A stretch of 31,473 nt of DNA from Solirubrobacter ginsenosidimutans. Lineage in GTDB: Bacteria; Actinomycetota; Thermoleophilia; Solirubrobacterales; Solirubrobacteraceae. Location of the stretch: contig NZ_JAPDOD010000080.1 in assembly GCF_027587205.1 (NCBI RefSeq), positions 1 through 31,473 of the forward strand. Direction: 5' to 3'. Position numbers and translations under genes: made by a program. The notes beneath the pieces are model-generated. The model saw nothing but the letters and a program-made list of their open reading frames with translations, did no database searches and was not told the DNA's origin. This document shows positions 22,827 through 29,077 of this stretch, piece by piece (positions within the stretch are counted from its first letter, which is position 1; each line of letters begins with the position of its first letter).

Positions 22827-24962
22827 ATGGCAACGTATCTGTACAAGCTCGGGCGATGGTCGTATGACCGGCGCCGGCTCGTGGTCGCGCTCTGGCTGAC
22901 CGTCCTGGTCGCCGTCGGCGCGTGCGCGGCGGCGTTCTCCGGCCAGACGAACAACAAGTTCGAGGTGCCGGGGACCGAGTCCCAGCAGGCGCAGCAGTTG
23001 CTCGAGCAGAAGTACCCGGCCGCGTCGGGCACCTACGCACGGGTCGTCTTCGCCGCTCCAGAGGGGCAGACCCTCAAAGACGCTGAGAACGCCAAGGCGA
23101 TCGAGGCCACCATGGCCGAGGCCAAGCAGGCCGACGAGGTCTCCGGCACCAGCGAGGTGACGCTGTCCAAGGACGGCACGATCGGCTACGCCGACGTGAT
23201 CTACCCGGTGCCCTCGGGTGAGATCGGCGAAGAGGCGCGCCAGGACCTGGCCGACATCGCCGCCACCGGCGAGGCCGCCGGCCTGCAGGTCGAGTTCTCC
23301 GGCGGGATCGCCGCCGAGGAGGGCCACCACGGGTCCGAGTCGCTCGGCATGTTCGTCGCGTTCTTCGTGCTGGCGATCACGCTCGGGTCGCTCCTGGCCG
23401 CCGGCATGCCGCTGATCACCGCCGCGTTCGGCGTCCTGATCGGCATCACCGGCCTGACCGCACTCTCCGGTGTGGTCGAGCTCTCCGAGACCGCCCCGAT
23501 CCTCGCCACGATGCTCGGCCTCGCGGTCGGGATCGACTACGCGCTGTTCATCCTCGCGCGCCACAAGCAGAACCTCGGTGATGGCATGGACACGCGCGAG
23601 TCCGTCGCCCACGCCGTGGGTACGGCCGGCAGCGCCGTCGTGTTCGCCGGCTTGACGGTCGTGATCGCGCTCGTCGGCCTGACCGTCATCAACATCCCGT
23701 TCCTCACCGTCATGGGCCTGGCCGCCGCCGGCACCGTGTCGATCGCCGTGCTCGTCGCGATCACCCTGCTGCCCGCGATCTTCGGCTTCTCCGGGAAGCG
23801 GCTCGCGCGCGCCAACCGCCTGTTCGCTCCGCGCCGCAAGAAGCCGGGCACGCCGGTCAGCGCCCGCTGGGTCGGCTTCGTCACGCGTCACCCCGTCGCC
23901 GTCCTGCTCACCGGCCTGGTGCTGCTCGCCGGCGCCGCGATCCCCGCCACGCACATGAAGCTCGGCCTGCCGGACGGCTCCTCCGAGCCGACCACCTCGA
24001 CCGAGCGCCGCTCCTACGACCTGCTCACCGAGGGCTTCGGCCCGGGCTTCAACGGCACGCTGACCGTCGTGGTCGACGCGCCGTCCGTCAAGCGCGAGCA
24101 GCAGGAGGAGTTCGGCAAGCAGGTCTCAGCCACGCTGCAGGACTTCCCGGGCGTCGCCGCTGTCTCCCCCGCGATGCCCAACGAGGCCGGCGACCTCTGG
24201 ATCGTCCAGGTCACCCCGACCACCGGCCCCGCGTCGGACGAGACGCGCGACCTCGTGACCTCGCTGCGTGAGAAGGCCGACGAGCTGCCCAAGGACTCAG
24301 GCATCACAGCGTACGTGACCGGCCAGACCGCGGTCAACATCGACACCGCCGATCGCCTCACCGAGGCGCTGCCGACCTACATCATCGTCGTCGTCGGCCT
24401 GGCGCTGCTGCTGCTGATGGTCGTCTTCCGCTCGATCCTCGTCCCGCTCAAGGCCGCGGCCGGGTTCCTGCTCTCGATCGGCGCCTCGCTGGGCATCGTC
24501 GTGTGGATCTTCCAGGACGGCAATCTCAACGGGCTCTTCGACGTCGCCGCCAACGGCCCGATCACCTCGTTCCTGCCGATCCTGCTGATCGGGATCCTCT
24601 TCGGCCTGGCGATGGACTACGAGGTGTTCCTGGTCTCGCGCATGCGTGAGCAGTTCGTCCACACCGGCAACGCCCGCGAAGCGGTCAAGACCGGCTACGT
24701 CCAGAGCGGTCGCGTCGTGATCGCGGCGGCCACGATCATGTGCGTCGTCTTCGGCGCCTACGTCCTGGCCGACGACCCGATCACGAAGTCGATCGGCCTG
24801 TCACTCGCAGTGGGCGTCCTCGCCGACGCGTTCATCGTCCGCCTCACGCTGGTGCCCGCCGTGATGAGCCTGCTCGGCCGGCGCGCCTGGTGGATGCCCA
24901 AGCGCATGTCGCGCCTGGTGCCCAACCTCGACATCGAGGGGGAGAGCCTGGCCGCACACTAG
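22827..24962 (+). CDS. MmpL/RND-family membrane transporter
   Basis: The 711-residue protein has the MMPL layout. The first helix is at about 20-42 (LVVALWLTVLVAVGACAAAF), then comes an exported loop (about 45-180), five helices, a cytoplasmic loop, a second N-helix near 375, a second exported loop and five more helices. The proton-relay Asp-Tyr pairs are present in both halves: GIDYALF in the first and AMDYEVFLVSR in the second. These proton-driven transporters export lipids or siderophores, or remove drugs. The start at 22827 has a very good ribosome-binding site (AAGGAGAGG, 22816-22824). A longer reading from 22755 would run through the repeat region. It is divergent from the His-rich/NDH-2 operon. 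There is no MmpS partner next to it, so the substrate is unknown. Confidence 0.93.
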   Translation: MATYLYKLGRWSYDRRRLVVALWLTVLVAVGACAAAFSGQTNNKFEVPGTESQQAQQLLEQKYPAASGTYARVVFAAPEGQTLKDAENAKAIEATMAEAKQADEVSGTSEVTLSKDGTIGYADVIYPVPSGEIGEEARQDLADIAATGEAAGLQVEFSGGIAAEEGHHGSESLGMFVAFFVLAITLGSLLAAGMPLITAAFGVLIGITGLTALSGVVELSETAPILATMLGLAVGIDYALFILARHKQNLGDGMDTRESVAHAVGTAGSAVVFAGLTVVIALVGLTVINIPFLTVMGLAAAGTVSIAVLVAITLLPAIFGFSGKRLARANRLFAPRRKKPGTPVSARWVGFVTRHPVAVLLTGLVLLAGAAIPATHMKLGLPDGSSEPTTSTERRSYDLLTEGFGPGFNGTLTVVVDAPSVKREQQEEFGKQVSATLQDFPGVAAVSPAMPNEAGDLWIVQVTPTTGPASDETRDLVTSLREKADELPKDSGITAYVTGQTAVNIDTADRLTEALPTYIIVVVGLALLLLMVVFRSILVPLKAAAGFLLSIGASLGIVVWIFQDGNLNGLFDVAANGPITSFLPILLIGILFGLAMDYEVFLVSRMREQFVHTGNAREAVKTGYVQSGRVVIAAATIMCVVFGAYVLADDPITKSIGLSLAVGVLADAFIVRLTLVPAVMSLLGRRAWWMPKRMSRLVPNLDIEGESLAAH

Positions 24963-24978
24963 AGCGACGAAAAACTTT

Positions 24979-25009
24979 CGGGCCGCGTGTCGATTTCGAC
25001 CGCGGCCCG
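24979..25009. terminator. Hairpin between the mmpL-like gene and the DGPF/sigma operon
   Basis: CGGGCCGCG (24979-24987) pairs with CGCGGCCCG (25001-25009), and inside it GTCGA (24989-24993) pairs with TCGAC (24996-25000) with a single bulged T. It starts 17 bp after the mmpL-like stop. A T-run is lacking, so termination would not be classical. The candidate sigma-factor promoter overlaps it. Confidence 0.5.
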
Positions 25010-25015
25010 TTCGTC
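24988..25015 (+). promoter_or_regulatory. Candidate ECF42-type promoter (TGTCGA - N18 - CGTC)
   Basis: TGTCGA lies at 24988-24993 and CGTC at 25012-25015. From memory, ECF42 sigma factors use TGTCGA as -35 and CG(A/T)C as -10, so this would be an autoregulated promoter of the DGPF/ECF42 operon. A second CGTC at 25015-25018 gives a 21-bp spacing. Transcription would start near 25022, leaving a leader of roughly 35-40 nt with GAGGAG at 25046-25051. Confidence 0.55.
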
Positions 25016-25018
25016 GTC

Positions 25019-25041
25019 GTTGTAGAACCGCAACCTACAAC
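25019..25041. promoter_or_regulatory. Inverted repeat GTTGTAG-N9-CTACAAC upstream of the DGPF gene
   Basis: The two 7-bp arms (25019-25025 and 25035-25041) are exact reverse complements. The element falls at the expected transcript start, just before the GAGGAG ribosome-binding site. It could be an operator, or a leader hairpin in the mRNA. Confidence 0.4.
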
Positions 25042-25059
25042 TCCCGAGGAGACGCGGAA

Positions 25060-25458
25060 ATGGCCCGATTCATGCTGTTCATGTACCCCAACATCACCGA
25101 CGACGAGTACGCCGAAGGCCCCTCGGTGGAAGCGGTTGAAGCGATGACCGCCTACAACGAGGCGCTGACGCAGGCCGGCGCGCTACTGGCGGCGGATGGG
25201 TTGCACGGTGAGGCCTCCCGCGTCTCCTCCTCCGGCGTCACCGACGGGCCGTTCAGCGAGGCCAAGGAGCTGGTCGGCGGCTACTGGATCATCCAGGCCA
25301 AGGACCGCGAGGAGGCCCTCGAGTGGGCCAAGCGCGTCCCGCAGGACGGCCGCTCGTTCGTCGAGGTCCGCCAGATCTTCGAGATGTCGGACTTCCCCGA
25401 GGACATCCAGGCCGCCGCCGAGCTGTCGGCCGAGCCGCCGGAGCAGACCAAGGCGTGA
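25060..25458 (+). CDS. DGPF/YCII-domain protein, partner of ECF42 sigma factor
   Basis: The 132-residue protein has the DGPF subgroup signature (VTDGPFSEAKELVGGYWII, about 60-78). It starts with the usual YCII strand (RFMLFMYPN) and continues with the helix-strand AKDREEALEWAKRVP and the ending VEVRQIFEMSDF. Genes for such proteins are found beside ECF42 sigma factors in many actinobacteria; their biochemical role is unknown. The start has GAGGAG 8 bp upstream, and the stop overlaps the sigma-factor GTG by 4 bp (GTGA). The acidic tail after residue 110 (AAAELSAEPPEQTKA) is outside the conserved domain. Expression probably comes from the ECF42-like promoter upstream. Confidence 0.92.
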   Translation: MARFMLFMYPNITDDEYAEGPSVEAVEAMTAYNEALTQAGALLAADGLHGEASRVSSSGVTDGPFSEAKELVGGYWIIQAKDREEALEWAKRVPQDGRSFVEVRQIFEMSDFPEDIQAAAELSAEPPEQTKA

Positions 25459-26669
25459 CGGACCGGGCGGCGACGCAGCGGGCGATCGAGGCGGTCTGGC
25501 GGATCGAGTCGCCCCGCCTGATCGCCGCGCTCGCGCGGATGATGCGAGACGTCGGCGTGGCCGAGGATCTCGCGCAGGACGCGCTCGTCGCCGCCCTGGA
25601 GAAGTGGCCGCAGTCAGGCGTCCCGGACAACCCGGGCGCCTGGCTGATGACCGCGGCCAAGCACCGCGCGATCGACCTCATGCGGCGGTCGCGCAAGCGC
25701 GACGAGAAGCACGCCGAGTTCGGCTTCTTCATGGCGGTCGCGAGCTACGACGAGGTCGGCTCCGACGACCTGCTGTCGCTGATCTTCACCTGCTGCCACC
25801 CGGTGCTCTCCATGGAGGCGCGGGTGGCGTTGACGTTGCGGATGCTGGGCGGGCTCTCGACGCCCGAGATCGCCCGCGCGTTCCTCGTCCCCGAGACCAC
25901 GATCGCGCAGCGGATCGTGCGGGCGAAGCGGGCACTCGCCGGCGTCGGGTTCGCGATCCCGGACGGGGACGCGCTGCCCGAGCGCATGGCGGGCGTGCTC
26001 GAGGTGATCTACCTGATCTTCAACGAGGGCTACGCCGCCACCGCCGGTCCGGACTGGATGCGGCCGGGTCTGTGCGAGGACGCGCTGCGCCTCGGCCGCG
26101 TGCTCTCGACGCTCGCGCCGCGCGACAGCGAGGTCTGGGGCCTGCTGGCGCTGATGGAGATCCAGGCGTCGCGGATGGCGGCGCGCGTCACACGTGCCGG
26201 CCGGCCGATCCTGCTGCTCGACCAGGACCGCTCGCGCTGGGACCGGCTGCTGATCCAGCGCGGGCTGCTCGCGTTGCGGCGTGCCGAAGGGCTCGGCCTC
26301 GGCGTCTACGGCCTGCAGGCCGCGATCGCCGCGTGCCACGCCCGCGCCGCTCGCGCGCAGGACACCGACTGGATCCGGATCGCGGCGCTGTACGAGACCC
26401 TCGCCCGCGTCTCCCCGTCGCCGGTCGTGGAGCTCAACCGCGCGGTCGCGCTCGGCATGGCGTTCGGCCCGCACGCCGGGCTCTCTCACCTCGACGGGCT
26501 CGAGAACGAGCTGGGCGGCTATCACCTGCTGCCGAGCGTGCGCGGCGACCTGCTGGCAAAGCTGGGCCGCACCGGCGAGGCGCGCGCGGAGTTCGAGCGG
26601 GCGGCGTCGCTGACCGCCAACGCCGCCGAGCGTGACCTCCTACTCGCCCGCGCCCGGGCGCTCGCCTGA
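25455..26669 (+). CDS. ECF-family RNA polymerase sigma factor, ECF42-type, with C-terminal TPR-like extension
   Basis: The 404-residue protein has an ECF sigma-2 region (about 10-80, including EDLAQDALVAALEKWP and GAWLMTAAKHRAIDLMRR). The sigma-4 HTH (about 115-165: LTLRMLGGLSTPEIARAFLVPETTIAQRIVRAKRA) follows. A long C-terminal domain (about 175-404) holds the hallmark VIYLIFNEGYAA and ends in a TPR-like region (LLAKLGRTGEARAEFERAASL). This is the ECF42 architecture. No anti-sigma gene is adjacent; in this group the C-terminal domain itself is needed for activity. The GTG at 25455 overlaps the DGPF stop by 4 bp. It probably activates its own operon. Its 3' end overlaps the LiaF-like gene on the other strand by 30 bp. 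Confidence 0.93.
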   Translation: MTDRAATQRAIEAVWRIESPRLIAALARMMRDVGVAEDLAQDALVAALEKWPQSGVPDNPGAWLMTAAKHRAIDLMRRSRKRDEKHAEFGFFMAVASYDEVGSDDLLSLIFTCCHPVLSMEARVALTLRMLGGLSTPEIARAFLVPETTIAQRIVRAKRALAGVGFAIPDGDALPERMAGVLEVIYLIFNEGYAATAGPDWMRPGLCEDALRLGRVLSTLAPRDSEVWGLLALMEIQASRMAARVTRAGRPILLLDQDRSRWDRLLIQRGLLALRRAEGLGLGVYGLQAAIAACHARAARAQDTDWIRIAALYETLARVSPSPVVELNRAVALGMAFGPHAGLSHLDGLENELGGYHLLPSVRGDLLAKLGRTGEARAEFERAASLTANAAERDLLLARARALA

Positions 26670-27179
26670 GGTCTTGACGCGCAGCGTCCCGCCGACGCCG
26701 GAGGTGAGAATGCGCAGCCGCGGGGCATCGCCCACCGGGCCGGTGTCCGGAAGGTCGATCTCGCGGGTGCCGAAGGCGTCCGAGCCGTCGACGGAGACCT
26801 CGACGCCGCGAGGCACGAGGATCGTGATCGTGCCGAACACGTTGCGCACGCGCATCACCGTCTCGGCGCCGTGCAGGGTTGCGCGCCCGAGGTCGAGCTC
26901 GATCGTCCCGCACACCGACAGCACCTTCGAGGCGGGCGCGAGCTCCCACCGGCCGGAGCGCTGCAGGCGGGAGAACCACGCGCCGTGCTTGACGGGGAGG
27001 TCCGCCGCGCCCGTCGACGGCAGATCCGCGGTGACCGATTCGAGGTCCGCGAACGTGCGGGCGAGCTCGGCCCGCTCGACGCGGTCGGCGAACTCGTCGA
27101 GCGTCAGCCGGCCTTCGACCGTCGCGTCGCGCAGCGTGACGATGGCCTTGGAGCGATCGGCGTCTCCGGCGAGGGTCAT
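26640..27179 (-). CDS. DUF1707 / LiaF-like cell-wall-response protein
   Basis: The 179-residue protein begins with a DUF1707 domain (1-54: AGDADRSKAIVTLRDATVEGRLTLDEFADRVERAELARTFADLESVTADLP). A linker follows, then a C-terminal beta domain (about 85-175) like the LiaF/YvqF C-terminus (VFGTITILVPRGVEVSVDGSDAFG, GGTLRV). No membrane helix is visible, unlike full-length LiaF, so it may be cytoplasmic. In this family the beta domain interacts with regulators of envelope-stress responses. It starts at the ATG at 27179, 17 bp from the divergent hydrolase, and its end overlaps the sigma-factor gene. Involvement in an ECF or LAL-linked stress signal is only inferred. Confidence 0.85.
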   Translation of the reverse strand: MTLAGDADRSKAIVTLRDATVEGRLTLDEFADRVERAELARTFADLESVTADLPSTGAADLPVKHGAWFSRLQRSGRWELAPASKVLSVCGTIELDLGRATLHGAETVMRVRNVFGTITILVPRGVEVSVDGSDAFGTREIDLPDTGPVGDAPRLRILTSGVGGTLRVKTSGERPGAGE

Positions 27180-27196
27180 GCGGGCAAGATAACCGC

Positions 27197-27979
27197 GTGA
27201 TCGACGGCTACGCCGAGCTCGACACCGTCCGATTGCACTACGTGGAAGTGGGCGAGGGGCCGCTCGTGGTGCTCCTGCACGGCTTCCCGGAGTTCTGGTA
27301 CGGCTGGCGGCACCAGCTCGAGCCGCTCGCGGCCGCGGGCTTTCGCGTCGTCGCGCCCGACCTGCGCGGGTACAACCGCTCGTCGAAGCCGGTGGGGCGG
27401 GCGGCGTACCGGCTCGACGCGCTGGCGGGCGACGTCCGGCAGCTGATCGAGGAGCGCGGGGAGGCGCGCGCGTGCGTCGCCGGCCACGACTGGGGCGGCG
27501 CGGTGGCGTGGGCGCTCGCGATGGCGCACCCCGAGGTCGTGCGCCGGCTCGCGATCCTCAACGCGCCCCACCCGCGGCGCTTCAGGCAGGCCGTGGTGCG
27601 CCCGCGCCAGGCCGCGCGCTCCTGGTACATGGGTCTCTTCCAGCTCCCATGGCTGCCGGAGTTCCTCGGGCCGCGGGTCTTCCCGTTCAAGGACGACCCG
27701 CGGTACCGCGAGGCGTGGGCGCAGCCGGGGGCGCTGACGGCGATGTTCAACTACTACCGGGCGATCCCGCCGCGAACGCGGATCGCGCCCGTTTCGGCCC
27801 CCACGCTGGTGATCTGGGGGCGCCACGACGCGTATCTGACGCTCGACGTCGCCGAACCGCTCCGTTCAGACGTGCCCGAACTCGACCGGGTCGTTGTGTT
27901 GAACACGTCACATTGGGTCCAACATGAGGCGCCCGAGGAGGTCTCGCGCTTGCTCGCGGAGTTCTTCGCGCTACCCTGA
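27197..27979 (+). CDS. Alpha/beta hydrolase, epoxide-hydrolase-like
   Basis: The 260-residue cytoplasmic enzyme has the oxyanion loop HGFPEFWYGWRHQ (28-40), the nucleophile elbow GHDWGG with Asp98, the acid loop IWGRHDAYL and a His in SHWVQHE (His239). An Asp nucleophile and HGFPE are typical of soluble epoxide hydrolases and fluoroacetate/haloalkane dehalogenases rather than esterases. It is shorter than many (280-300), mainly by a reduced cap domain. The GTG at 27197 was chosen because the first strand follows at once; only 17 bp separate it from the divergent DUF1707 gene. The natural substrate is unknown. An in-frame 40-codon reading directly follows the stop. Confidence 0.9.
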   Translation: MIDGYAELDTVRLHYVEVGEGPLVVLLHGFPEFWYGWRHQLEPLAAAGFRVVAPDLRGYNRSSKPVGRAAYRLDALAGDVRQLIEERGEARACVAGHDWGGAVAWALAMAHPEVVRRLAILNAPHPRRFRQAVVRPRQAARSWYMGLFQLPWLPEFLGPRVFPFKDDPRYREAWAQPGALTAMFNYYRAIPPRTRIAPVSAPTLVIWGRHDAYLTLDVAEPLRSDVPELDRVVVLNTSHWVQHEAPEEVSRLLAEFFALP

Positions 27980-27982
27980 GTG

Positions 27983-28105
27983 ATGTCAGATAGCGAGGGC
28001 AAACGGAGGGCTGAGACCTTCTTAGCTTCACCGAACGTCCCCCTGCCACACACGCCTGATCTTCTGATGGCCGAGGCCCGCCTAGATGCGGGTCTCCGCG
28101 TTTAA
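27983..28105 (+). CDS. Small open reading frame, doubtful
   Basis: An ATG 3 bp after the hydrolase stop opens a 40-residue reading (MSDSEGKRRAETFLASPNV, ending MAEARLDAGLRV). Its GC3 is about 62%, clearly lower than its neighbours. It is in frame with the hydrolase, so readthrough would add a short tail. Its TAA overlaps the stop of the opposite membrane-protein gene in TTAA. It has no ribosome-binding site of its own and I do not recognise the sequence. The alternative is an AT-richer intergenic spacer with a hairpin. Confidence 0.25.
   Translation: MSDSEGKRRAETFLASPNVPLPHTPDLLMAEARLDAGLRV
28073..28096. terminator. Hairpin between hydrolase and membrane-protein genes
   Basis: GAGGCCCGC (28073-28081) pairs with GCGGGTCTC (28088-28096), with one G-T pair, around a CTAGAT loop. 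It lies between two convergent genes and could end transcripts in both directions. No T-run follows, so it is only a candidate. Confidence 0.45.
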
Positions 28106-29025
28106 CGGGCCAATGCGGGCAGCGCCGCCACTCGCGGGCGCCTGGCGAGCGCCAGCAGGACGAGTCCGGCGACGGCCCACGCGGCGAGGACGACGACGTG
28201 CCCGCCGGCCGCGGCGCCGTCGAAGTAGCCCGTGCTGCGCAGCAGGTTCCCGCCGGCACCGGGCGGGAGCAACTGGCCGAGCGAGCCCGCGCCGGCCGGC
28301 AGCAATTCCGGTGACGTGGCCGCGCCGGAGAACGGATTGCCGACGAAGATCATCGTGAGTGCGCCCGCGAGCAGGCCGGCCTTGCCGAACAGCGCCTCCA
28401 GACCGTTGACGCACGCGGCGACGGCGAACACGGTCAGGCTCAGTGCCGCGGCGTTCGCCCACCAGTCGCCGGCCACGACGCCGAGCCAGGTCTGGATGAT
28501 CAGCGTCGCCGCGAGCCCGGTCCCGACCGAGCCGGCGACCAGCAGCGCCGTGCGGCGCCAGAAGCCCGCGGCGAGCACCGCGCCGCAGATCCCGGTCAGG
28601 ACGCCGCCGAGCACGAGCGGGAGCACCGAAGCGCCGAGCGCGTTGCCGGCCTTGGGCGCCGCGACGACGTCCTCGACGGGCCGGCCGTCGGCGGCGTGGG
28701 TGAGCAGTTGGGCGACGGCGGGCGAGGCGGCGGAGGCCACGAGCACCTTCGCGCCGGCCAGGGCGCCGTAGATCTCGCGCGCCTCGATCGCATCGCGCGC
28801 CGCGGCCTCGGTGGCGTAGCGGTGGACGTCGAACGCGCCCGTGGGCACGGGCTGGTGCCCGACCACGCCGACGGGCAGGTCGCGCGGGCCGATGCGCGCG
28901 GCCGGCCAGGCGAAGAGGGTGAGGACGAGGGCGGCGATCAGCGGGACGACGAGGATCGCCGCGGGCGGGGGCTTGTGGGTCGTGTGCATGGCGTGCAGCG
29001 TCCCGTCGTCAGGGCGCGCGGTCAT
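28102..29025 (-). CDS. Membrane protein, ABC-2/YhgE-like permease type
   Basis: The 307-residue protein begins with a cytoplasmic tail and one membrane helix (AAILVVPLIAALVLTLFAWPA). An extracytoplasmic region of about 80 residues follows (HRYATEAAARDAIEAREIYGALAGA...LLTHAADGRPVEDV), and then about five more helices (LVLGGVLTGICGAVLAAGF, GSVGTGLAATLIIQTWLGVVAG and others). This layout, including 'AARDAIEAREIYGAL', is that of ABC-2/YhgE/Pip-like exporters and related phage-infection-type proteins. There is no ATPase gene beside it. I list the ATG at 29025; a second ATG at 28989 (HTTHKPPPAA) is equally possible. It is divergent from the second LAL regulator with 52 bp between starts. The substrate is unknown. 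Confidence 0.82.
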   Translation of the reverse strand: MTARPDDGTLHAMHTTHKPPPAAILVVPLIAALVLTLFAWPAARIGPRDLPVGVVGHQPVPTGAFDVHRYATEAAARDAIEAREIYGALAGAKVLVASAASPAVAQLLTHAADGRPVEDVVAAPKAGNALGASVLPLVLGGVLTGICGAVLAAGFWRRTALLVAGSVGTGLAATLIIQTWLGVVAGDWWANAAALSLTVFAVAACVNGLEALFGKAGLLAGALTMIFVGNPFSGAATSPELLPAGAGSLGQLLPPGAGGNLLRSTGYFDGAAAGGHVVVLAAWAVAGLVLLALARRPRVAALPALAR

Positions 29026-29046
29026 CCGGGGCAGACCCTGGTCGCG

Positions 29047-29077
29047 CTCCCTGAGCTGGGTTAGGCTGGGCTCAGCG
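29047..29077 (+). promoter_or_regulatory. Candidate leader/promoter region of the second LAL regulator
   Basis: CTGAGC and GCTCAG (6-bp inverted repeat, about 29051-29075) flank TAGGCT (29062-29067), which could be a -10 element placing the transcript start at or within a few bases of the ATG at 29078. The gap to the divergent gene is only 52 bp, so the two promoters must overlap or lie inside the neighbour. Confidence 0.3.
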
